Shown: one piece after another, positions 1-6,106 of the stretch
Layout: every line of letters starts with the position of its first letter
Position numbering within the stretch: position 1 is the first letter of the stretch
Source of the DNA: Paracoccaceae bacterium
GTDB taxonomy: Bacteria; Pseudomonadota; Alphaproteobacteria; Rhodobacterales; Rhodobacteraceae
Assembly (NCBI GenBank): GCA_003564655.1
Contig: PXES01000331.1
Coordinates: 1-6,106 of the forward strand
Reading direction: 5' to 3'
DNA: 6,106 nucleotides
Notes under the pieces: generated by a model
What the model was told of the DNA's origin: nothing
Databases searched by the model: none
What the model saw: only the letters and a program-made list of their open reading frames with translations
Translations under genes and position numbers: made by a program

Positions 1-1
1 G

Positions 2-1009
2 ATCGGGCCGCGCTGGGTGGCCGATCTGGAACGGCTGCAAGAGCTGGAACCCCATATCGCGGATGCGGGCTTCATGGCGGAATATGCCAGCGCCAAGCAG
101 GCCAACAAGGTGGCGCTGGCCGACTGGCTGCGCGATGCGCAGGGTGTGAATGTGAACCCGCAGGCGATGTTCGACATCCAGATCAAGCGCATCCACGAAT
201 ACAAGCGCCAGCACATGAACATCCTCGAGACCATCGCGCTGTGGAATGCGATCCGCGCCAATCCGGGTGGGGCATGGGCGCCGCGCGTCAAGATATTCGG
301 CGGCAAGGCCGCGCCCGGCTATGTGATGGCCAAGGAAATCATCCACCTGATCAATGATGTCGCCCGCGTCATCAATGCCGATCCGGTCACGCGCGATCTG
401 CTGCAAGTGGTTTATCCGCCGAATTACAATGTCTCGATGGCCGAAAGGCTGATCCCGGCGGCCGATCTGTCCGAACAGATCTCGACTGCGGGCAAGGAAG
501 CCTCGGGCACCGGCAACATGAAATTCGCCATGAACGGGGCGCTGACCATCGGCACACTGGACGGGGCGAATGTGGAAATCCGCGAATGTGTGGGGGCCGA
601 GAACTTCTTTCTGTTCGGCATGACCGCCGAAGAGGTCGTCGCCCGCCGCCAGATCGAGGGGCATGCCGCCCGCGCCATCGAGGGCAGCCCGCGTCTGGCC
701 GAGGCGCTGGACCAGATCGCCACGGGCGTCTTCTCCGACGGCGACGGGGCGCGCTATGCGGGGCTGGTGGATAATCTGCATCATCATGACTTTTTCGTCG
801 TCTGTTCGGATTTTGATGCGTTCTGGGATGCCCAGAGCCGCGCCGATGCCGCATGGCACGATCAGGACCAATGGATGCGCATGGCCGCATTCAACACGGC
901 GCGCTCGGGCTGGTTTTCGTCTGACCGGACAATCCGCGACTACATGGATCAGGTCTGGGGCGTCACACCGTTGACCATGGACCCCGCACGCGACCGGAAA
1001 TTCGCCTGA
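2..1009 (+). CDS. glgP: Glycogen phosphorylase, C-terminal part (5' end outside the window)
   Basis: This is the C-terminal ~335 residues of a glycogen/alpha-glucan phosphorylase, a family usually about 800 residues long. The enzyme uses pyridoxal phosphate (PLP) to release glucose-1-phosphate from the non-reducing ends of glycogen in the cytoplasm. The frame is open to the window edge, and the GTG at 17 is an internal valine codon rather than a start: the codons before it (I-G-P-R-W) already fit the family. Counting from the first visible codon, the conserved RIHEYKRQ block is at about 63-70 and the phosphate-site GGKAAPGY block is near 100-107. The PLP attachment motif EASGTGNMKFAMN has its Schiff-base lysine at visible residue 174 (codon 521-523), equivalent to Lys680 of muscle phosphorylase. 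The usual LDGANVEI and ENFFLFG blocks follow. The C-terminus is complete and ends at TGA 1007-1009. No disruption is visible. It is the first gene seen of the glg operon, and whether anything precedes it cannot be known from this window. Confidence 0.97.
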   Translation: MGPRWVADLERLQELEPHIADAGFMAEYASAKQANKVALADWLRDAQGVNVNPQAMFDIQIKRIHEYKRQHMNILETIALWNAIRANPGGAWAPRVKIFGGKAAPGYVMAKEIIHLINDVARVINADPVTRDLLQVVYPPNYNVSMAERLIPAADLSEQISTAGKEASGTGNMKFAMNGALTIGTLDGANVEIRECVGAENFFLFGMTAEEVVARRQIEGHAARAIEGSPRLAEALDQIATGVFSDGDGARYAGLVDNLHHHDFFVVCSDFDAFWDAQSRADAAWHDQDQWMRMAAFNTARSGWFSSDRTIRDYMDQVWGVTPLTMDPARDRKFA

Positions 1010-1024
1010 CCCCGAATCCCGGGG
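1010..1024 (+). repeat. Small GC hairpin just after the glgP stop
   Basis: CCCCG (1010-1014) and CGGGG (1020-1024) can form a 5-bp all-GC stem with a 5-nt loop, starting directly after the glgP stop codon. The nearest T-run (1043-1047) begins 19 nt past the stem, so this is not a standard intrinsic terminator. It could mark an RNA processing or stability point between glgP and glgB, or be chance in GC-rich DNA. The pairing is directly visible; any function is conjecture. Confidence 0.3.
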
Positions 1025-1046
1025 CCGCGTATCAGGCTGTTGTTTT

Positions 1047-1071
1047 TCAGAGAAGCTTCGTTAGTCTCTGA
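1047..1071. promoter_or_regulatory. 7-bp inverted repeat immediately upstream of glgB
   Basis: TCAGAGA (1047-1053) and TCTCTGA (1065-1071) are perfect reverse complements separated by 11 nt, ending 4 nt before the glgB ATG. The surrounding 40 nt (1036-1075) are about 43% G+C, clearly lower than the flanking genes. In RNA the repeat would form a 7-bp hairpin over the place where a ribosome-binding site is expected. In DNA it could be an operator half-site pair. No known regulator site was recognised. A repeat of this size can arise by chance, so only the pairing itself is certain. Confidence 0.35.
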
Positions 1072-1075
1072 TCAC

Positions 1076-3286
1076 ATGGCAGTCTCCGATACACCCGCAC
1101 CCCCCTGGTTATCTGCAGCAGATGCGGATGCCATCACATCGGGCAGGCTCGATGATCCGTTCGCCGTTCTGGGGCCGTGTCATCGGGGCAAACAAGGTCG
1201 CCTCGTCGCCTTTGATCCGCATGCGAGCGCGATGGTGGCGCGCGGCGCCTCTGACTGGCCGCTCTCCCCGGTGGCGGGCCATGCGGGCCTGTTCGCGGGC
1301 GAGTTTCCGCCCGGCGCGCCCTACCGGCTAGAGGCCAGCGGGCAGGGGCGCAGTTGGGAGTATGAGGATCCGTTCCGCTTTGGCCCCGTGCTGGGCGAGA
1401 TGGACGAATACCTGCTGGGCGAAGGCACGCATAATCGCTACTGGCAGGTGCTGGGCGCGCATGTGATGGAGCATGAGGGCATCTGGGGCACGCATTTCGC
1501 GGTCTGGGCCCCGAATGCGCGACGCGTCTCGGTCGTCGGCGACTTCAACGCCTGGGACGGGCGGCGCGCGCCGATGCGCAGGCGGGGGGCGACCGGCGTG
1601 TGGGAGATCTTCCTGCCCGGCATCAGCGAAGGTGCGGCCTACAAATACGAGATCTGCGGGTCTGACGGCACGATCCTGCCGCTCAAGGCCGACCCGATGG
1701 GCTTTGGCGCGCAGCACCCGCCCGAGACCGCCTCGATCGTGCGCGACATCTCGGGCTATGGCTGGCGCGACGCCGCGTGGATGGAAAGCCGCGCCGGGCG
1801 CAATGCACGCACGGCCCCGATCTCGATCTATGAGGTGCATCTGGGCTCGTGGCGACGCCGCGCGGCCGAGGGGAACAGGCCGCTATCCTACAAGGAACTG
1901 GCCGAAGAACTGGTAAGCTACGCAACCGAGATGGGCTTCACGCATATCGAGCTGATGCCCGTCTCCGAGCACCCGTTCGACGGGTCCTGGGGTTACCAGC
2001 CGGTGGGGCTGTTCGCCCCCACCATCCGCCATGGGCCCCCGCATGAATTCCGCGACCTGATCGATGCTGCGCATCGGGCGGGGCTGGGCGTGATCCTGGA
2101 CTGGGTGCCGGGGCATTTCCCGGTCGATGCGCACGGATTGGGCCAGTTCGACGGCACGGCGCTTTATGAACATGCCGACCCGCGCGAGGGCTTTCACCCC
2201 GACTGGAACACATTGATTTACAATTACGGCCGGGTCGAGGTCGCCAATTTCCTGACCGCCAATGCGCTTTACTGGCTCGAGGAATACCATATCGACGGGC
2301 TGCGCATGGATGCCGTGGCCTCGATGCTCTATCGTGACTATTCGCGCAAGGACGGCGAGTGGGTCCCGAATATCCATGGCGGGCGCGAGAATCTCGAAGC
2401 CATCGCCCTGCTGCGCCGCGTCAATACCACGGTCTACGGCGAAGCCCCCGGCATCCTGACCGCGGCCGAGGAAAGCACCAGCTTTCCCGCCGTCTCGCAG
2501 CCGGTCGATGTGGGGGGGCTTGGCTTCGGGTACAAGTGGAACATGGGCTGGATGAACGACACGCTGACCTATGCCGCGATGGACCCGGTGCATCGCCGCT
2601 GGCACCATGACAAGATGACCTTCGGGCTGGTCTATGCCTTCTCGGAAAATTTCATCCTGCCGATCAGCCATGACGAGGTGGTGCATGGCAAGGGCTCGAT
2701 GCTGGGCAAGATGCCGGGCACGGACCGGGAAAAATTCGCAGGGCTGCGGGCCTTTTACGGCTTCATGTGGGGCCATCCGGGCAAGAAGCTGATCTTCATG
2801 GGGCAGGAATTTGCCCAACGTCACGAATGGAACCATTCGGCCCAGCTTGACTGGGAGGCAGCCAAGAAGCCCGAACATGCCAGCATCGCGCGGCTGGTGC
2901 GCGATCTCAACACGCTCTACCGCGCGACGCCCGCGCTGCATGTGAAGGATGCCGAGGCGGAGGGTTTTGCCTGGCTCGATGTCGAGTCCGATGATCTGTC
3001 CGTCTATGCCTGGGCGCGGTTCGGTGGCCTGGACGACCCGCCCGTGGCCGTGGTGGTCAATTTCACGACCGTGGCGCGGACCGGCTACCGGCTTGGCCTG
3101 CCGCGCGCCGGGCGCTGGCGCGAGGCCCTGAATTCCGATGCGGCCCTCTATGGCGGCAGCGATGGCGGCAATATGGGCGCGGTCAGGGCAGATGGGCCGG
3201 GGCACAAGGGCCAGCCCCATTCGACCGAGCTGTATTTGCCGCCCCTGTCGGCGATATTCCTGATCCATGACCCGGAGGAGAGTTAG
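1076..3286 (+). CDS. glgB: 1,4-alpha-glucan (glycogen) branching enzyme
   Basis: GlgB (736 aa; E. coli has 728) cuts an alpha-1,4 segment and reattaches it by an alpha-1,6 bond, making the branches of glycogen. Domains in order: an N-terminal N1 module (about 1-115, with the DPFAVLGP block); a CBM48 module (about 135-215, GTHFAVWAPNA and VVGDFNAWDG); a GH13 (beta/alpha)8 catalytic domain (about 255-620); and a C-terminal beta-domain ending LPPLSAIFLI. Catalytic residues are all present: nucleophile Asp412 in GLRMDAVAS, acid/base Glu465 in AEEST, and His532-Asp533 in ISHDEVVHGK, plus the DWVPGHFP region-I block. Spacing between the three acidic residues equals that of E. coli Asp405/Glu458/Asp526. 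I chose ATG 1076 over the in-frame TTG at 1040. The TTG would add 12 unconserved residues, and neither start has a clear Shine-Dalgarno sequence. The gap from glgP is 66 nt, the longest in the cluster, so glgB initiation may be controlled separately. Confidence 0.97.
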   Translation: MAVSDTPAPPWLSAADADAITSGRLDDPFAVLGPCHRGKQGRLVAFDPHASAMVARGASDWPLSPVAGHAGLFAGEFPPGAPYRLEASGQGRSWEYEDPFRFGPVLGEMDEYLLGEGTHNRYWQVLGAHVMEHEGIWGTHFAVWAPNARRVSVVGDFNAWDGRRAPMRRRGATGVWEIFLPGISEGAAYKYEICGSDGTILPLKADPMGFGAQHPPETASIVRDISGYGWRDAAWMESRAGRNARTAPISIYEVHLGSWRRRAAEGNRPLSYKELAEELVSYATEMGFTHIELMPVSEHPFDGSWGYQPVGLFAPTIRHGPPHEFRDLIDAAHRAGLGVILDWVPGHFPVDAHGLGQFDGTALYEHADPREGFHPDWNTLIYNYGRVEVANFLTANALYWLEEYHIDGLRMDAVASMLYRDYSRKDGEWVPNIHGGRENLEAIALLRRVNTTVYGEAPGILTAAEESTSFPAVSQPVDVGGLGFGYKWNMGWMNDTLTYAAMDPVHRRWHHDKMTFGLVYAFSENFILPISHDEVVHGKGSMLGKMPGTDREKFAGLRAFYGFMWGHPGKKLIFMGQEFAQRHEWNHSAQLDWEAAKKPEHASIARLVRDLNTLYRATPALHVKDAEAEGFAWLDVESDDLSVYAWARFGGLDDPPVAVVVNFTTVARTGYRLGLPRAGRWREALNSDAALYGGSDGGNMGAVRADGPGHKGQPHSTELYLPPLSAIFLIHDPEES
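3274..3280 (+). promoter_or_regulatory. Shine-Dalgarno sequence of glgC, inside the end of glgB
   Basis: GGAGGAG at 3274-3280 lies in the last codons of glgB and ends 10 nt before the glgC ATG at 3291. It is the only strong Shine-Dalgarno match at any gene junction in the window. It lies downstream of the in-frame ATG at 3267, so it cannot serve that codon, which supports 3291 as the glgC start. Being within glgB and followed by the glgB stop at 3284-3286, it would allow translational coupling as well as fresh initiation. Confidence 0.8.
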
Positions 3287-3290
3287 AGCC

Positions 3291-4556
3291 ATGAAGCGCC
3301 CCCCCGAACGCCTGTCCCGACGCGCCATGGCATTTGTGCTGGCGGGCGGGCGGGGCTCTCGCCTGCATGAACTGACCGACCGCCGCGCCAAACCGGCAGT
3401 CTATTTCGGCGGCAAGACGCGCATCATCGATTTCGCGCTGTCCAATGCGCTGAATTCCGGCATCCGCAAGATGGCGATTGCCACGCAATACAAGGCGCAC
3501 TCCCTCATCCGACATTGCCAGCGCGGCTGGAGCTTCTTTCGCGCCGAACGCAATGAATATCTCGACATCCTGCCCGCCAGCCAGCGCGTGGACGAGATGC
3601 ACTGGTATCAGGGCACCGCGGATGCCGTATTCCAGAACATCGACATCATCGACGACTATGGCGTGGATCATGTGGTCATCCTGGCGGGCGACCACATCTA
3701 CAAGATGGATTACGAGGTGATGCTGCGCCAGCATGTCGAAAGCGGCGCGGATGTCACGGTGGGCTGCCTGACCGTGCCCCGGGCGGATGCGACCGCCTTT
3801 GGCGTCATGGCCGTGGATGCGGCGGGGCAGATCACCGAGTTTCTGGAAAAGCCCGCTGACCCGCCAGGCACACCGGATGACCCGGATATGGCGCTCGCCT
3901 CGATGGGGATCTATGTCTTTTCCTGGCCCCTGCTGCGGCAATTGTTGCAGGAGGACGCGGCCAATCCGGACTCCAGCCGCGATTTCGGCTCGGACCTTAT
4001 CCCCGCGCTGGTCAACGGCGGCAAGGCCGTCGCCCATCGGTTCGAGGACAGCTGCGTGCGCCACAAGCCCGAGGCGCCGTCCTACTGGCGCGATGTGGGC
4101 ACGGTTGATGCGTTCTGGAAGGCCAATCTCGACCTGACAGACTTCGACCCGGAACTTGACCTGTGGGATACGGACTGGCCGATCTGGACCTATTCGGAAA
4201 GCGTGCCGCCCGCGAAATTCATCCATGACGAGGAGGCGCGTCGCGGGGTGGCGATTTCGTCGCTGATCTGCGGGGGCTGCATCATTTCCGGAACCGAGGT
4301 GCGCAATTCGCTGCTGTTTACGGGCGTGCACAGCAATTCCTATTCCGCGCTCGATCATGTCGTGGCGCTGCCATATGTCACCGTCGGCCGCCATGCGCGG
4401 CTCAGCCGCGCCGTGGTGGACCGGGGCGTGACCATCCCGCCGGGGCTGGTCGTGGGCGAGGACCCGGAGGAGGACGCGCGCTGGTTCCGGGTGACGCCGG
4501 GCGGGGTAACGCTTGTCACCCAGCCCATGCTCGACCGACGCGCGGCGGCGCAGTGA
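3291..4556 (+). CDS. glgC: Glucose-1-phosphate adenylyltransferase (ADP-glucose pyrophosphorylase)
   Basis: GlgC (421 aa) catalyses ATP + glucose-1-phosphate to ADP-glucose + PPi, the committed and allosterically controlled step of bacterial glycogen synthesis. It is normally a homotetramer. The N-terminal nucleotidyltransferase domain carries LAGGRGSRL (residues 17-25) and the RAKPAVYFGGK block (32-42). The catalytic Asp134 is in GDHIYKMDY (E. coli Asp142), and the glucose-1-phosphate lysine Lys187 is in FLEKPADPPG (E. coli Lys195). From about residue 300 a left-handed beta-helix domain follows, with CIISG, NSLLFTGV, VGRHA and VVGEDPEED. The sequence closely resembles Agrobacterium GlgC as I recall it, including the N-terminal arginines and Lys42 in the effector region. 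Activation by fructose-6-phosphate and pyruvate is therefore likely (inference from that family group). The start at 3291 fits the Shine-Dalgarno sequence and the family's N-terminal length. The upstream in-frame ATG at 3267 would overlap glgB and has no such site. It follows glgB by 4 nt and precedes glgA by 16 nt. Confidence 0.98.
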   Translation: MKRPPERLSRRAMAFVLAGGRGSRLHELTDRRAKPAVYFGGKTRIIDFALSNALNSGIRKMAIATQYKAHSLIRHCQRGWSFFRAERNEYLDILPASQRVDEMHWYQGTADAVFQNIDIIDDYGVDHVVILAGDHIYKMDYEVMLRQHVESGADVTVGCLTVPRADATAFGVMAVDAAGQITEFLEKPADPPGTPDDPDMALASMGIYVFSWPLLRQLLQEDAANPDSSRDFGSDLIPALVNGGKAVAHRFEDSCVRHKPEAPSYWRDVGTVDAFWKANLDLTDFDPELDLWDTDWPIWTYSESVPPAKFIHDEEARRGVAISSLICGGCIISGTEVRNSLLFTGVHSNSYSALDHVVALPYVTVGRHARLSRAVVDRGVTIPPGLVVGEDPEEDARWFRVTPGGVTLVTQPMLDRRAAAQ

Positions 4557-4572
4557 CAGACGGGGCACGGCC

Positions 4573-6000
4573 ATGAGGGCGGCGCTGGGCGTCGCCTCGG
4601 AATGCGCGCCCCTGGTCAAGACCGGCGGGCTGGCGGATGTGGTGGGCGCGCTCCCGGCCGCCATGCGCCCGCATGGCTGGCACCTGCGTACGCTCCTTCC
4701 GGGCTATCCGGGGGTGCTGGGGGCCGACTCAACCGCTCGGGTCGTGGCACGGGAAGATGATCTGTTCGGCGGGCCGGCGCAAGTGCTGGCCGCCGAGGCC
4801 AACGGGCTCGACCTGCTGGTGCTGGACGCGCCGCATCTTTATGCGCGGACCGGCTCGCCTTATCTGGACGCGGACGGGCGCGACTGGCCTGACAATGACC
4901 TCCGCTTCGCAGCGCTTGGCTGGATGGCCGCACGTATCGCGGCGGGCGCGCTGCCGGACTGGCAGCCCGACGTCGTGCATCTGCACGACTGGCAGGCGGG
5001 TTTCGCCGCAGTCTATTGCCGCGAGATGGGCGCGCGCGCAGGCACGCTGATGACCATCCACAACATCGCCTTTCACGGGCTGACCAGTGCGCGCCAACGC
5101 GCTGCCCTGCGCCTGCCCGCCGCCGGATTTTCGCCAGAGGGGTTCGAATTCTATGGACAGATCAGCGCGCTGAAGGCCGGGCTGATCTGGTCGGACCGGA
5201 TCTCGACCGTGTCGCCGACCTATGCGTATGAGCTGACAACGCCGGAATTCGGCATGGGGCTCGACGGGGTGATCCGCGCGCGGGCGGATGCGCTGTCGGG
5301 CATCCTGAACGGCGCGGATCTCGATGTCTGGAATCCCGCCACCGACCCGGCGATCCGGAATTTCACCACCCCGCGCGGTAAGGCGACCAATCGTGCGCAA
5401 TTGGCTGCCGAATTCGGCATCACACCGGGTGAAGGGCCGCTTTGCGCCGTGATCTCAAGGCTCAGCGAGCAGAAGGGGCTAGATCTGCTGCTCGACGCGC
5501 TGCCGCGCCTGCTGGACAGGGGCGGCAGCCTCGTGCTGCTGGGCTCGGGCGACCGGGCGCTCGAGGAGGCATGGCGCCGCGCGGCGGATGGCTCGGACCG
5601 CGTGGGCGCGCGGATCGGCTATGACGAGGCGCTGTCCCATCGCATGTACGCAGGCGCCGATGCGGTGCTGGTGCCGTCGCGCTTCGAGCCATGCGGCCTC
5701 ACGCAACTTTACGCGCAGCGCTACGGCGCCATCCCGCTGGTGGCGCTGACCGGCGGGCTGGCGGATACGGTCATCCCAGCCAATGAGGCCGCCTTGCGCG
5801 CAGGTGCCGCAACCGGGGTGCAGTTCCACCCTGTCACGGCACAGGGCTTGGGTTTCGCGCTGGACCGGCTGTGCGACCTTTATGCCGAGCGCAAGACATG
5901 GGGCCGCATGCAGCGCAACGCCATGCACGCAGAGGTCGGCTGGGACGCTTCCGCCCGGCAATATGCCACGCTATATGATGCGCTGGCCGCCCAAGGCTGA
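4573..6000 (+). CDS. glgA: Glycogen synthase (ADP-glucose dependent, GT5)
   Basis: GlgA (475 aa; E. coli 477) transfers glucose from ADP-glucose to the non-reducing end of alpha-1,4 glucan. It has the GT-B fold of family GT5. The N-terminal Rossmann domain begins almost at once with the KTGGL motif (Lys16; E. coli Lys15) and includes HLHDW (His138-Asp139) and TIHNIAFHG. The linker region has VSPTYAYELTTPEFGMGLDG and NGADLDVWNP. The C-terminal domain has Arg296 and Lys301 in RLSEQKGLD (E. coli Arg300 and Lys305), then Glu372 in FEPCGLTQLY (E. coli Glu377), then TGGLADTV. All expected catalytic residues are intact. ATG 4573 places KTGGL at the family position. The alternative TTG at 4513 would add 20 residues translated out of frame from within glgC and is rejected. 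Only a weak GGGG (4562-4565) precedes the ATG, so translation may be coupled to glgC 16 nt upstream. It would act with GlgB on the ADP-glucose made by GlgC. Confidence 0.98.
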   Translation: MRAALGVASECAPLVKTGGLADVVGALPAAMRPHGWHLRTLLPGYPGVLGADSTARVVAREDDLFGGPAQVLAAEANGLDLLVLDAPHLYARTGSPYLDADGRDWPDNDLRFAALGWMAARIAAGALPDWQPDVVHLHDWQAGFAAVYCREMGARAGTLMTIHNIAFHGLTSARQRAALRLPAAGFSPEGFEFYGQISALKAGLIWSDRISTVSPTYAYELTTPEFGMGLDGVIRARADALSGILNGADLDVWNPATDPAIRNFTTPRGKATNRAQLAAEFGITPGEGPLCAVISRLSEQKGLDLLLDALPRLLDRGGSLVLLGSGDRALEEAWRRAADGSDRVGARIGYDEALSHRMYAGADAVLVPSRFEPCGLTQLYAQRYGAIPLVALTGGLADTVIPANEAALRAGAATGVQFHPVTAQGLGFALDRLCDLYAERKTWGRMQRNAMHAEVGWDASARQYATLYDALAAQG

Positions 6001-6047
6001 TCAGCAGACGCGCGCCCGCAACCCCTCATCAGGACCATCCCAGCCCT

Positions 6048-6106
6048 ATGACAGACCTGCATCTTTCTGCGAGCAATCCGGAATGCTTGGGCGCGGTTCC
6101 CGACGC
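6048..6106 (+). CDS. glgX: Probable glycogen debranching enzyme GlgX, first 19 codons (3' end outside the window)
   Basis: An ATG at 6048 opens a frame that runs to the window end without a stop. The visible peptide begins MTDLHLSASN and continues with PECLGAVPDA. The P-x-x-LGA-x-x-D/G pattern resembles the N-terminus of GlgX/isoamylase-type proteins (E. coli has PAPLGAHYDG), where the CBM48 domain starts. GlgX hydrolyses alpha-1,6 bonds of branches already shortened by phosphorylase, which suits this position after glgA. AGGA at 6031-6034, 13 nt before the ATG, is a possible but distant ribosome-binding site. No other start codon occurs in this frame between the glgA stop and 6048. The 47 nt between glgA and this ATG show no terminator, so it probably belongs to the same transcript. 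The identification rests on very few residues plus gene order. Confidence 0.72.
   Translation, partial: MTDLHLSASNPECLGAVPD

Larger units (their letters stand above)
2..6106 (+). other. glgPBCA(X) glycogen metabolism operon
   Basis: Five co-oriented genes are separated by 66, 4, 16 and 47 nt, with no convincing terminator between them. They cover activation of glucose (glgC), chain growth (glgA), branching (glgB), phosphorolysis (glgP) and probably debranching (glgX). Co-transcription is inferred from spacing and orientation. The operon promoter is not in the window and is presumably upstream of glgP or of a gene before it. From general knowledge, Rhodobacter-type alphaproteobacteria carry glg genes in this order, whereas E. 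coli has glgBXCAP. Confidence 0.85.

Noticed and set aside
1040..1075. Upstream TTG start for glgB at 1040
   Set aside because: It would add 12 residues with no family similarity, and it has no Shine-Dalgarno sequence. ATG 1076 gives a normal-length protein.
2512..2518. Run of seven G in glgB, a possible frameshift or slippage site
   Set aside because: The reading frame through it gives the conserved VGGLGF block and continues correctly into the catalytic residues, so no frameshift is present.
3267..3290. Upstream ATG start for glgC at 3267
   Set aside because: It would overlap the glgB end. The strong GGAGGAG lies downstream of it and fits ATG 3291 instead.
1883..3391. A 502-codon open frame on the - strand opposite glgB and the start of glgC
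   Set aside because: It lies antisense to well-conserved genes in GC-rich DNA, where the complementary frame often lacks stops. Its translation is rich in Arg, Ala, Pro, Gly and His, with no recognisable domain.
3183..4664. A 493-codon open frame on the - strand opposite glgC
   Set aside because: It has the same antisense origin as the frame opposite glgB. It spans the glgB-glgC and glgC-glgA junctions, and no protein family is recognisable in it.
5479..5961. A 160-codon and other - strand open frames opposite glgA
   Set aside because: They are fully embedded opposite conserved glgA codons and show no family resemblance. They are expected by-products of G/C at third codon positions.
5996..6005. 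A 10-bp perfect palindrome (GCTGATCAGC) over the glgA stop codon
   Set aside because: It has no loop for an RNA hairpin, cannot be extended and is followed by no T-run. It is probably chance.
1..6106. Search for an undescribed system, mobile element, CRISPR array or RNA gene
   Set aside because: Nearly all of the window is accounted for by known glycogen genes with intact motifs. No gap exceeds 66 nt, and no direct repeats, transposase remnants or tRNA-like folds were seen by eye.

Overview
The window is a stretch of a glycogen metabolism operon from a GC-rich bacterium, most likely an alphaproteobacterium of the Rhodobacter/Paracoccus/Roseobacter type. This rests on the gene order glgP-glgB-glgC-glgA-glgX, the high G+C content (about two-thirds by eye, with strong G/C preference at third codon positions), and a GlgC that closely matches what I recall of the Agrobacterium enzyme. 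The placement is inferred from memory of these families, not from a database search.

Layout, all on the + strand: the 3' part of glgP (glycogen phosphorylase, to 1009); a 66-nt gap (1010-1075) with a small GC hairpin, a T-rich patch and an inverted repeat; complete glgB (branching enzyme, 1076-3286); a 4-nt gap to glgC (ADP-glucose pyrophosphorylase, 3291-4556), whose Shine-Dalgarno sequence lies in the last codons of glgB; a 16-nt gap to glgA (glycogen synthase, 4573-6000); and a 47-nt gap to the first 19 codons of what is probably glgX (debranching enzyme, 6048 to the window end). No RNA genes, mobile elements, CRISPR arrays or integration sites were seen. Coding density is nearly complete.

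The products form one pathway. GlgC makes ADP-glucose from glucose-1-phosphate and ATP. GlgA adds the glucose to alpha-1,4 chains, and GlgB introduces alpha-1,6 branches. GlgP removes glucose-1-phosphate from chain ends, and GlgX cuts the shortened branches left behind. Synthesis and breakdown genes are co-oriented and closely spaced, so they are probably co-transcribed. The balance between the two directions would then depend largely on allosteric control of GlgC and on differences in translation between genes.

This is a well-known type of operon with intact catalytic residues wherever I could check them. I found no sign of an undescribed system. The only places worth a second look are non-coding: the glgP-glgB gap with its inverted repeat next to a glgB start that lacks a Shine-Dalgarno sequence, and the weak initiation signal of glgA.
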